NCBI GenBank assembly: GCA_000708835.1
Contig: DF237394.1
Location: 1 to 64,000, forward strand
Reading direction: 5' to 3'
DNA: 64,000 nt
Source: Klebsormidium nitens
Lineage: Eukaryota; Streptophyta; Klebsormidiophyceae; Klebsormidiales; Klebsormidiaceae
Shown here: positions 1-9,891 of the stretch, one piece after another
How positions within the stretch are numbered: position 1 is the stretch's first letter
Layout: each line of letters opens with the position of its first letter
Program-made: the position numbers and the translations under genes
The notes under the pieces: model-generated
The model's input: only the letters and a program-made list of their open reading frames with translations
Told to the model about the DNA's origin: nothing
The model's database searches: none

Positions 1-58
1 CCCAGTTGGAAGTTCGCGTGCCCAATCATGCATAATTTCCGGAATTTCATCATTAGTT

Positions 59-124
59 GTGACGTCATGAGTCACAGCCTAAATACCCCAGCGCGCGGGG
101 CGGTGCACTTCAGTTGACGTCAAG
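59..124. promoter_or_regulatory. Cluster of bZIP-type sites
   Basis: Three sites lie within 65 bp: TGACGTCA at 60-67, TGAGTCA (GCN4/AP-1 type) directly abutting at 68-74, and the palindrome TTGACGTCAA at 114-123. In plants ACGT-core and TGAGTCA sites are bound by bZIP factors. An AT-rich TAAATA follows at about 80. The nearest gene inside the window starts at 1554, so the sites may serve a gene to the left of the window. A regulatory role is inferred from site density only. Confidence 0.35.
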
Positions 125-420
125 AAGAACTAGAGCGAAATCAATGACCAGGTCGTGTTGCACGTTCGTTCGGGAATGGAACTTGAAGCTGCAGTGCGGG
201 TAATAACACCTGGCAACAGGCATGCAACTGCCGCCCAACAAAATCACACAACAATCCGATATGACCCGGAATTTAGAAGTTCAGAATTGCAGGTTGTCAT
301 AATAGTTGTCAGGTATAGTTCCACCGAGCATGTTTAATATTTTGATGGTTAAATGTTGGACGAGCCTGGAGGACTGCCAGACACATTATCATTTGACACC
401 ATCAGACATTCCGATCGATG

Positions 421-505
421 TAGTGAACAGTAACAGCCAGTGAACAGTAACGGGGACGGGTAGGGTTAGTGATAGGGGATTAGGGTGGGTACGGGTACGG
501 AGCGG
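421..505. repeat. Short direct repeat and G-rich dispersed repeat, copy 1
   Basis: AGTGAACAGTAAC occurs twice in close succession (about 422-451). It runs into a G-rich stretch with GGGACGGGTAGGGTTAGT and later TTAGGGTGGG. A related G-rich sequence occurs at 4633-4681, and its reverse complement at 39947-40003 forms the loop of a miniature element. The shared order of G-blocks suggests a dispersed repeat family, not chance. Confidence 0.4.
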
Positions 506-527
506 GTGTTCTCTGGAGGGTTTTTAG

Positions 528-1027
528 CAGTGTTTCCCCTGCTGGCCCACTCTCTGGTAAAATGGCCGGCAATGGTCAAATTGGGCCGGCAATGGGGGCC
601 GGCCTCCGGCCCATCCGGCCGGCATTGCGGGGCACCGGCCGGCCTCTTGGGCCGGCAATGAAAGATTATTTCTGGCTCTGTCATCGTATTTAGAGTGCAG
701 AAAGAATAGATTTTGATGAAAATTTAAGGTTTTGGTCCCAAAAAAACTCTCCCCCGGGTACTTCTGGCCATAACTACCACAAAATAAACACCTCGGAAGG
801 TGGTGTAGGAAGTTGGTCGATATTTCACACGTTAAAAATCTAGAGACTTATCAAACTGGAGCAGATATTGTTAAAGTTCCAATATATGGTGTGCGCGCGC
901 GAAAATTTCATATATTTCGGTGGGACTTGGGCCGGCAATGGCGACCTCGGCCCGGCCCAACCGGCCGGCAAACTCAGGCCCCGGCCGGCCCGGCGGCCAG
1001 CAATCAAAATAATTAGGGGAAACACTG
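528..1027. mobile_element. hAT-like miniature inverted-repeat element (500 bp)
   Basis: A perfect 13-bp terminal inverted repeat, CAGTGTTTCCCCT (528-540) and its reverse complement (1015-1027), delimits the element. The flanks GTTTTTAG (520-527) and CTTTTTAG (1028-1035) match at 7 of 8 bases, as expected of an 8-bp hAT target-site duplication. The CAGTG terminus is also hAT-like. Near both ends the motif GGCCGGCAATG recurs (564-574, 584-594, 650-660, 930-940), like the subterminal repeats bound by hAT transposases. No transposase is encoded, so it is non-autonomous. It sits about 530 bp upstream of the PAS1-like start codon. Confidence 0.72.
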
Positions 1028-1553
1028 CTTTTTAGTAACCCCAAAATGCTTATTGTTCACTGGGCTTGCTGTTCACTAGATCGAGAAATACATTTATACT
1101 TTGCATCACCTGCCTCCCCTTTCTGTTCGAAGGGAAGAAGAAAGCCAGCTGCCTTTCGTAGACCGCTGTCCCTGTGTTCGAGAAGTCCGTCTTGAGCCCG
1201 ACCCTTGAGCTTGCTTTGAACCTCTGAACCTTGAGCCCGACCAGCCTTACCGCGCAGCGGCAGGCTGGCAGACATGAACGTCTCCCAGCCTAGATGCCAG
1301 CTCTGAGTCTGAGCTTCTCGATTGTTGAGGGAAAAGCTGGCGGCTGCCTCGGGAGTCGGGCCTGGCAGCTCGCATCATCCTGACGCCGACGCCGACGCCG
1401 ACGAACAGGCTCGTTTTCTGGCATCTGGCCGGCAAGCTATAGCCGGCTATAGTCTTTCGCTTTTGAACACCAAGCTCTTGCTGGAGGCTGTGTTTTGGGC
1501 TTCGCTGCCGCTGAAAATCACCAATTGATTCGGCTGAAGGAGTGCTTGGGCCC

Positions 1554-4500
1554 ATGGAGGACGAAGTACCTTCCTATCAGGAGAAGAAAAAGAGGAAGCC
1601 ATTGAGGTGCGCCTGCACTGATCAAAACGCAATGCATATGATCTGCTTGTCGGCAGATCGACAGGATGCTCTTTGCTATGAGTCACATTATTCCACGCAT
1701 TCTCATATCAAAACGCTGACCTCTTTGCAGTCTTGCTGTCAATCTAGTTGCTGCGCACATTGCCCCACCATTTTACAAGTGCCGATAATATATCATTGAG
1801 TGGTCGGAGCCCGGCGAACCAAAATTGCTTGAAAGCATGTGTCTGTCGTCTTACAATCAACGCACCTATCTGATTACAACAGCATTTGACACAAAACATG
1901 GCATCACAAACCTTCCAGAGATCGCTAAGCTCTGCAATTGGTCCTGATATTGCTGGCCTGCAGAGAGATCCCTCCGGGTGGGGTGCTGAAGGCCGTTATA
2001 CGAGGAGGACAAGATGGAGTGCCGGGTCCGAGAGAGGGTCAGCAGGTGTGCCCTCGCTGCTGTGCGAAACATTATCCCGCTTTCCCAAGCTTCTTAATTT
2101 GTTCTGCGGTGCTTCTAGTCAGCGCGCAACGCCATTTTCTGACAAGATTGTCAAACAGATTAGATTGGTACATGTTTGTTGTTGTGATGTTGAAATGCAG
2201 ACATGTTTAGCGGGGCGTCAGTGGAGGGGGCTTTGGTGACATTCAATCAGGTGGCCCGTGTGTGACCTGACCGGAACAGGGGAACGGTTTACTTGAGGAT
2301 CGGTCCAATTGGTTTGCAGGTCATTCTTCACTACGTCGTCCGGCGCCCTGACGACACCCCTGCAGTGCTAGAGTCCACCCGAAAGGAGTTCGGAGGTGAT
2401 ACTCTAACCCTCCTCTACAAGCAGGAAAATTGAGAAGATGAGGCACTGAAGTCGATGGCTGTCACTGTCGAGGATACGTTCTTTTTTGATGGTTGGTCAC
2501 CACTTGGGTTTTGGTAAGATCTACCGTAGCGTGCTGTGTTCCAATCAGTGGCCCATATCTACTTTGGCGTTTCTAGTGACTTTCAGCGGGTGTCTTTGTT
2601 GAGCAGGCATCTGAAATCGAGATTCGTACGATGCAGGCACTGGCACTCCAAGGCGTTTTTTGCTGGGAAACGAGCAATCGTTGTGGGCATGGGAGTTTGC
2701 CGTCCCCAGCATGCGGAAAGGCGAAATAGCCATGGTGAGCCCCGTCACTGCTCCTTAAACCAGGGCGATGAACTTTTCAGCCCAGGATACCATAGAACAG
2801 ACTTCGACAATGAAACGAGAAACTCTAAGTATTTCGACGAACTTCTGTTCTTGCCCCGGAAAACCAAAGGACCATCCAACAGCTCCAGCTCCTGGATCTA
2901 CTAATGACAACTCGACGCTTTGTTCAACGACGCCACACAGATGCTTCTTCAAGTGCTTTCGTGCCCAGGGAACCTGCAATCTCAATCAACTCGGTTTTGA
3001 CTGAAACTGATTGAGGCAGAAACGGGTCCACATGGTAATAATTTCATGGCAACCAGTTTCCTGCCCCTTACCTTGCAGCTGAAGGTCCAGCCCGAGTATC
3101 ATTACGGTGACAAGCAGTGCCCCTGGAGCCGGCCCGAACACATCCCCTCTGACGAGCAGCTTCTGTTTGAGATCGAGCTTCTTGACTACATGGACGTCAA
3201 GGTCAGCTAACTAAGCTTGTGTTTGAAGCACAAACCCGGGCTCATGATGGCTGCTGTCTCTGCAATTCGGCACATTTAAAACCGTTATTTGGGACATGCG
3301 AAGCCGGAGTTGTCTGCTGCAGACTCGTGTGGTTATCTGACTGCCTCCTGTGTGCAGGTATTGACCGAGGATGGGAACGTGGTGAAACAGGTACGCTGCC
3401 GTGTGGTCACGTTTCAGACCGAGGACGAATCAAAGGCCTCTGCGTCGTCATTAGAACGTTCGCACTGGTGACGAGGGGGATACGGCCGTTATACGCGGAT
3501 TTTTCCAAATACTTGCTAGCAAACGTCCATCTGTTGTCGTGATACTCGACCCGTGGTCTCCTTTGCCCCATCGTGGTTTGCTGGCAACCTTGTTACGAAG
3601 GTTGAGTACAGTCTGGAATGCAGGAACGGTTCTTTCTTATGTCAACGTAACGGTAGTCCTCACGCCAGATGATGATCCGCATTTCTCTGCAGGTTCTAAG
3701 CGAGGGTGATGGCTGGGAGAATCCTCGACCACCATACGAGGTGACAGTCCAGTAAGCTCCCTGTGCATTACGGGGAGCCTGAGGATTTGTCTACAAGAGA
3801 GGCTTCTATCTAAAGTTCCTTGAAAGTCGGGTTTATAATTGTCTCATGCTCGCTTGTTCCGGAACAGCGGACAGAACTGGTGGAAGGAGAGTATACGATT
3901 GTGATTAGGACTGTTTGTGGTAATGGAAGCCTTTGCTTGCAGGGCCCGCGGTGTTGTTTCCGGGATGGACACGGCGGTCTTTCCAGCATCGGAACCCCTC
4001 GAGTTCGCCATGGGCAGTAGCAAGGTGGGCCCCTTATCAAGCATCTCATGTCGAAGTGTGCTCCGAAGCCTCCGAGGTTAAGTTTAGCACGTCCGCCGTT
4101 GTCTTCTCTGGGCCTTTCAGATACTCCAGTCGATACGATTGGAGCAGCTCAGATCCGTGCAAAAGCTTTTACCGTGCAGGCTACCGATTCTTCGTGTTTG
4201 AACAAGTATGCCCGTTTTTGAGCTCATACTCAGACTGACGACACGGTTGAGATTGCGGGGCTGCTCATTGGCTCCAACACGCTTTCCCGCTTGCGTCCCA
4301 GGAGTTATCGATTGTTCCTTTCAGAGCCAGTGTGTCCATTCCTGAGAGCATGCTCACACGATGCTCACACGACACGGTTGAGATCGCGGGGCTGCTCACC
4401 GGTTCTAACACGCCTTTTCCGTCGTCCCAGGTTCCTAGGGGCCTGGAAACGGCGTTGCAAAACATGCTGGTCAAGGAGAAGGCGCGTGTCTGGGTGGCGG

Positions 4501-7500
4501 GGCCCGAGCAGCTGGAGCCGCGGGGCGGCGCGGCGGCCGTGCCTGCGGGAGCGGACGAGATCGACTGCACGCTGGAGCTGCTGAGCATGAACCAGGTGGG
4601 TCGCCGGGCAGTCTTCTCGATATATTAACGGAAGTGTCCAGGGGACGGGTGGGGTTGGTTTGGGGGGTTTAGGGTGTAAACAGGCGGACCGCAGAACTTC
4701 GCGATGGACGAAGTCGCAGTGCTACCGTCTGAAGATAAGGACTCCAGTCTGCAAAGTTTAGCTAGGGGGTCGCAAACTTTGGCAGGACAGGTTCCGATAC
4801 CCGGGTTCGGACAAACCGGGCCTAACTGAGAGTAAACGAAAGATTTCGAGCGTTCATTTTTTGACGTCAAAATCTGGACGGCAGCGCTGCGATTCTTGGT
4901 CGTCCCCCAGCTATTCTGCGGTTCTGCGGTCCGCCTGTGTATGGGTGCGGAGCATGTCTTCAGGTTGATTTTTGTGATGTCGTCGTTATTGCCCGAGCAC
5001 CCAGTCCCAATCCCTAGTCAGTTACTTAGCTGGAATTCGAAAAGTAGCCGCCGGGCTCGGGCGCTCAGACTGACGCAGTTTTGAATAGTAGACGGAAAGC
5101 TGTTGGGGGCTTCGGCTGCATAAAGATGAGGTCGGAGAGCGGGTTTGGAAGCATTCCGCGTGGTGCACGGTCCTTCCATTCGGACCAACAGGTGGGGCAC
5201 GCGTTGTAAGACTTGCGAGTATGCTGGCCTCTTGATGGAATGTTCGTCAATCAGTTGAAAGGCGTCGTTATGTGGTGATGTAAGAAGCTCGCACAAACTG
5301 CGCGGCTGGTTGCCTGCAGGTGCGAGATGTGATGGGCGATGGCGAGATCACGAAGCGGCGACTGGTCCACGGAGAAGGTGGGCAGTCCCCCATTGCATTC
5401 CTTGTCATACTTCTGGCTGTCTTTTCTAAGTGACAGACAGAGTCGGCAGCGAAATAGCTTCTGAAACTGCTTTCTGGACAGCCGCCGTCGAGTTATCTCT
5501 TTTCGCACTCTCTACGAAAATTCCCTCCAGCTTTTCGGCTTGCATGTGTTTCGGCGGGCGTCTCAAGGAGCTTCGCTCGCGGTTGATGGCGCGCTGGCAA
5601 ATTCATTCACATGGACTTTTGCTTCACTCAAAGATCGCTTCGACTTTTTGGACTTGTTTTGACTGGTGTTCCTTTCGCTGCAGGGGACTTCCCGATGGAC
5701 TGCCCGCTGGAGGACAGCACCCTGGCGGTGCACGTGACGGGCCGTTTGCCGGACGGGACCGTTTTCTGGGACACCCACGGTAGCGTCGGGGGCGGCGAGA
5801 GCGCCCCGCTGCCGGAGGTGGCGGGACAGCCGTACGAGTTCGCCACGGGGGAAGGCCTGGTGAGCATCTCTCTGAATTTGAGTATATCCAGATTGTCGGG
5901 ATCTACTGGCGGGTACGCAGACGCTGGGAGTCTTGTGGACCTATCAGAAGCCGGCTGGGGTTTGGAACCCGATGAGGCGGGGAGTTTCCCGCTTGCAGGG
6001 GTGGTGCATAAAGTCAAGAGCTGTGTTGTGTCGCCACAGAGTGCCGTTTCCATACATGAGAGCTTCTACTCGGGAAGGCGCACAGGAGTCAACCCAGATT
6101 TGCCTCGTACCTCCGTACGGCGGTTTGTGCTTGGCCCAGGGGTCTGAATACAGCCCACATCCGACCCTCAGTTCGGGGGCAAGTGACCGAGTACGGTCGC
6201 CTTCCTTCCATCTGTGGTCAGAAGGTTACCCTCACCCGTTAATGGATCGAACTCTTGCTGGCAAGGTGACTTTAAAGAACTTCGAGATACGGCTCGACAC
6301 GAGCACTTGCAAAACCTGCTGAGGAGCCATCCAAACATTCTATTCAAAGCCAGACGGGATTGATTTGACTGCAAACTGTGCGTGCAGGTTCCAGAAGGGC
6401 TGGAGAGCAGCATCCGGCTGATGCTGAAAGGGGAGCGCGCCATCATTCACAGCTCCGCTAAGTACGCCTACGACAAGTTCCCCAGGTGAATGGGCCTCCT
6501 CTCATGACCGGGAGCGCCCAGTCATGTGAGCTGTGAACAGTGAGGAATGCTGAGCTCAATGCGTTCTAGCCACCTGTGGGGCCGGGGTCAGTCAGGCTGC
6601 ATGCCGACTTCGAAGGACCTAACCCTAGGTTTTGAGCAAAGGAACAGGTGGAAAGAGAACCCGACCGGTTACTCGCTTCAGAGGTCCCGGCAGACCGGAG
6701 CGAGAGAGCAAGCAAGTTCGATGGCACGCGGGGGCGAGGGCCTAAATTGGAGAATCCCTAAGGTGTTTCCTCTGGTCAAAGCTTCCTTTCTCGCCTCTCT
6801 CCTCCATTCTAGCAAATGCCTAACGGGGTGTTTTACTCGGTTGCAGGCCGGGGGGTGTCCCCGAGGGCTCCCCGGTGGTCTGGGAGGTGGAGCTGGTGTC
6901 GTTCGAGAAGGTGCGCAACTGGACGGACCTGGACATGGACGCGGTGCTGCAGGAGACGGTCAAAACGCGCGAGCAGGGCAACCGCCTGTTCAAGCAGGGC
7001 AAGTTCAAGTTCGCCAAGGAAAAGTACCTCAAGGTGAGCCCCGCCGCACTTCGCTTCTCGGTCAAATCAAGAGACGAAAGTGGTGAATAGTGGGCTTGAG
7101 AGTAAGGGCTTCTGTTCGGAGCTTTCCTTCCTGGGTGTGTCCTTCTTTGCTTCACCACGGGGGTCTGCAAACTGCTTTCCGCCTGATCTTAAAGAATTGG
7201 GGTATATCACGACCGTGCAGTTGCTCGAAGAACTCTGTTGAGAACATGGCGGGAACAGTTGGAAAAGTCGAAATCAACAGTAAGATCTGGTTGTGGCTGT
7301 TAACAAGGGGGACTCAAGGCATGATGGCAGTTAGCATGGAGCCTACTGAATCGTGAATAATCCTGCTTTCCCTTCTGCGGCGGCAGATTTTGCGGCAGCT
7401 GAAGCGGCTGCAAATGGGCGCAACAGCCGAGCAGGCGGAGGCGATCGCTAGCCAGCGCGTGGCGCTGCAACTCAACCTGGCGGCGGTGCACCACAAAATG

Positions 7501-8928
7501 GAGGAGTACGCCGAGGCGGTCAAGGTCGCCTCTGAGGTCAGGAAACATGGCGTGCTCCACAAGATAGTAGGGCAAAAATAGTCCAAATACACGACAAGTT
7601 TCGACTAAGGTAACATCGTCATCCGGAGACTGACCTGCTCCGCACCCCTGCCCATCCAAAATCCCCGGACTAACCTAACCTTCCCAGTGCGGTGATCTTA
7701 TCTTTTATCTCACTTACTCTTGTCTTGCTCTTGACATCGACCCACGAAACAAACATGCTCGTATAGAGCCCGACAGCAATCGTCGCTGTCGATTGGTTGT
7801 GCAAATCAACGGTTTTCGGTCCACAGGTACTAACCGCCCGCCCCTCGTGCCGTGACGGGGCGGGCGATTAGTACCTATGGACAAACCTCGTCACGGCGTG
7901 ATTACCTAGCTGGATCCTTCGCGAGCCTTATTATTGCATCGCGGCCTAGCTTCCAAACACGCGCGATGCTGAGAAGGATTCGCGTCAGAAGCATTTGTGC
8001 GCCCTTGTTTGCAAGTTCTCTTGCCGGCTAACAAGCCGTGGTGATGCGCACCTGCGGATCACTTGCACTTGAGTTGTGGGAGTTGTGACTTTTATAGTCA
8101 CTACGTCTTCGCCAACCAGATGTGGTAAAGTCTGCACTTATTGTCGTCACCAGTCACAATCACGTGAAGTAAATCTACTCGCTTATCCAGTTTCCAACCG
8201 GCCCCAGTCAATGACACGCCCACTCCCCACCTCCCCCCCGCGCAGGTCCTGAGCGAGGACCCGGGCAACGCGAAGGCGCTCTTCCGGCGCGCGCAGGCGT
8301 ACACGATGACGGGCGATTTCGAGGAGGCGGAGCGCGACTATCGGGACATGCTCGCAGCCGACCCCTCCACAGACGCAGACGCCAAGGCGGGCGTTGCCAA
8401 AATCAGACGGAGAGAACAGGTGCGCGCGCGCTGTTGAACCCAACCCGCTCTCAAGCATTCCACTGAAACATTCGAGAAGCTCGATTTGAGTTGGCGCCTT
8501 GAGAGTGGTGCGGACGCACCTTCCGTGGTCTGAAAACGCGAAGCAGAGGTTTCACCTGATGTTCCATGCTTAAGGTGGGACCACGTCTCGAAGCGACTCC
8601 TCTGCAAGGGTGGATCTTAGCCGTCGCCCTCCTCTTTCCGGCCGTGCAGGAGTACCGGGCGAAGGCCAAGCAGCAGTTTGGAGGCATGCTCAAAAAGCGG
8701 CCAGGCGCGCTGTCGGACCAGATAGAGAGATTCGCGGTCGATCCGAAGCCCGGACCAGCTGCATCTACAGCAGCCCAGGAACGGGAAGATGCGGCCGAGG
8801 TGGAGGGGGAAATCAGTCGGGAAACGCAAACGAGGTCAGAAGGGCTGTTGGAAACGGACAGGCGAGGCTCGTGGCCTTGGCCTAACCTGTTTCGAAGCTT
8901 ACGGAACCGATTTTGTACGATCTTGTAA
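1554..8928 (+). CDS. PASTICCINO1-like (FKBP72) triple-FKBP/TPR immunophilin
   Basis: Sixteen exons with consistent phases: 1554-1606, 1964-2045, 2320-2395, 2637-2734, 3079-3201, 3358-3390, 3693-3751, 3943-4024, 4431-4595, 5320-5377, 5684-5859, 6388-6485, 6847-7033, 7387-7536, 8246-8419, 8650-8928; 630 residues, like Arabidopsis PAS1 (about 635). Three FKBP-like domains (roughly 20-144, 148-257, 270-395) precede TPRs (about 405-538) with NRLFKQGKFKFAKEKY and ALFRRAQAYTMTGD. Diagnostic PAS1 stretches include DFPMDCPLEDS and AKAQQFGGMLKKRPG-like sequence in the last exon. In Arabidopsis PAS1 is a multidomain immunophilin acting in cell division and as a scaffold for very-long-chain fatty acid elongation at the ER. 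The C-terminus ends in a short WPWPNLFRSLRNRF tail with no clear membrane anchor, unlike the plant protein; a missed last exon is possible. Exon 6 is only 33 nt. The introns carry several structured repeats described separately. Confidence 0.9.
4182..4430 (+). repeat. Intronic tandem duplication that includes a splice acceptor
   Basis: Two diverged copies (about 4182-4301 and 4306-4430) lie at the 3' end of the PAS1-like intron 4025-4430. Both contain ACACGGTTGAGAT-GCGGGGCTGCTCA and both end in TCCCAG. Copy 2 supplies the acceptor for the exon at 4431. The copy 1 acceptor at 4301 would add 129 nt (43 codons) that are in frame and free of stops. Confidence 0.6.
4633..4681. repeat. G-rich dispersed repeat, copy 2
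   Basis: This stretch in the PAS1-like intron 4596-5319 reads GGGGACGGGTGGGGTTGGT followed by GGGGGGTTTAGGGTG. It matches the G-rich sequence at 452-505 and the reverse complement of 39947-40003. Runs of three or more G could form a G-quadruplex in the intron RNA, since the gene is on this strand. Confidence 0.4.
4680..4938. repeat. Foldback element with 18-bp perfect inverted repeats
   Basis: ACAGGCGGACCGCAGAAC at 4680-4697 is the exact reverse complement of 4921-4938. The arms enclose about 223 bp with no coding potential, inside the PAS1-like intron 4596-5319. No convincing target-site duplication is visible beyond a weak GTA, so the transposon class is open. It could be a MITE or a foldback repeat. 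Confidence 0.5.
7819..7882. repeat. Long intronic hairpin
   Basis: A 26-nt left arm (7819-7844) pairs with a right arm (7857-7882) at 24 of 26 positions around a 12-nt loop. The arms contain GGTACTAA and CGCCCGCCCC. It lies in the 709-bp PAS1-like intron between exons 14 and 15. The two mismatches are C opposite A on the sense strand and would be G-U wobbles in antisense RNA. No target-site duplication is evident. Confidence 0.6.
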
Positions 8929-9891
8929 GCTGCCTCAGGAAAGTCTGTACATACGATTGACGAGAACGGCAAAACGGAAGGGCTTTCGGTGAAGCGGTAC
9001 TAGCCCCGCTCAGCGGCTGCAACTGCCACCTTCCACCTCAAGCAGGCTTGAAGGTCATCCCGTTTGACTCACGAAGTCTTCACGTTCGACAATACATGCG
9101 ACGCTCAATTGGCGCGGTTTAATGCCGACTGCCCATATCCCTCACTGCAAGGTGAGCCTGAAATCTTTAGGTGACCGGAACTCGTGATGAACCGCCAAAG
9201 AGATGCGTGAAGTCGCAAAACACAATGATTGTTGTATTTGATTTCGAAGCGTGTGACGAGGTTGAGTATCTCTATACCGTATGTTCAAGATTGGAATGCG
9301 TGTACATACGAGCACTATAATGATTCGATACATGCGCTAATAGACATAAGTTCGTGCCAATTATCATATGCAATGGAAACGCACTCGCGCGCACATATGC
9401 AGATTAAAATGTTTGTGAAGACAACCGTCGACATGCACAAACAGTATATGCACTGTATGTTTTAGGCGCGTCTGTAGGCTAGAGGATTGCATGAAGGCGA
9501 TTGGTCCTATACTGCATGATAGGCAGAATATTTTATAGCCTCGCATTTGTGCACGCGTACCGCATATACATTGGCATGCTCAGCGGCTATATTGATATCG
9601 ATCATATTTTCCGTCACAGTATATAACCACAATTGCGCGCGGTGTATGAGGACATGCCACATGTACGTCTTGATACACCGCGTAACATGATGCATTGTAA
9701 GTCCAAACACTATATGTATATGCCACATGAGAGGGCCAACCACGGGCCCATGTGGCGATATAGGCATGTGGAAAATGATCGAAGACTTGCCAGGGTACAT
9801 ATCGCTTACAACGCTGCTATTGTCAACTTATATTCTGGAAGTGCGACTTCCGCTGATTGCTGTAATCGTATTTACAAACTACATCGGATTG
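8929..9891. other. Convergent intergenic region
   Basis: This stretch lies between the 3' ends of the PAS1-like gene and the minus-strand DMT transporter. It is clearly more AT-rich than the genes, with many ATAT and CATATG-like words. No open frame in it shows recognisable protein sequence or splice-consistent structure. It should hold both 3' UTRs; I see no other feature. Confidence 0.5.

Noticed and set aside
4640-4680. Telomere-like TTTAGGG repeat
   Set aside because: Only one TTTAGGG unit is present within a mixed G-rich stretch; there is no tandem array.
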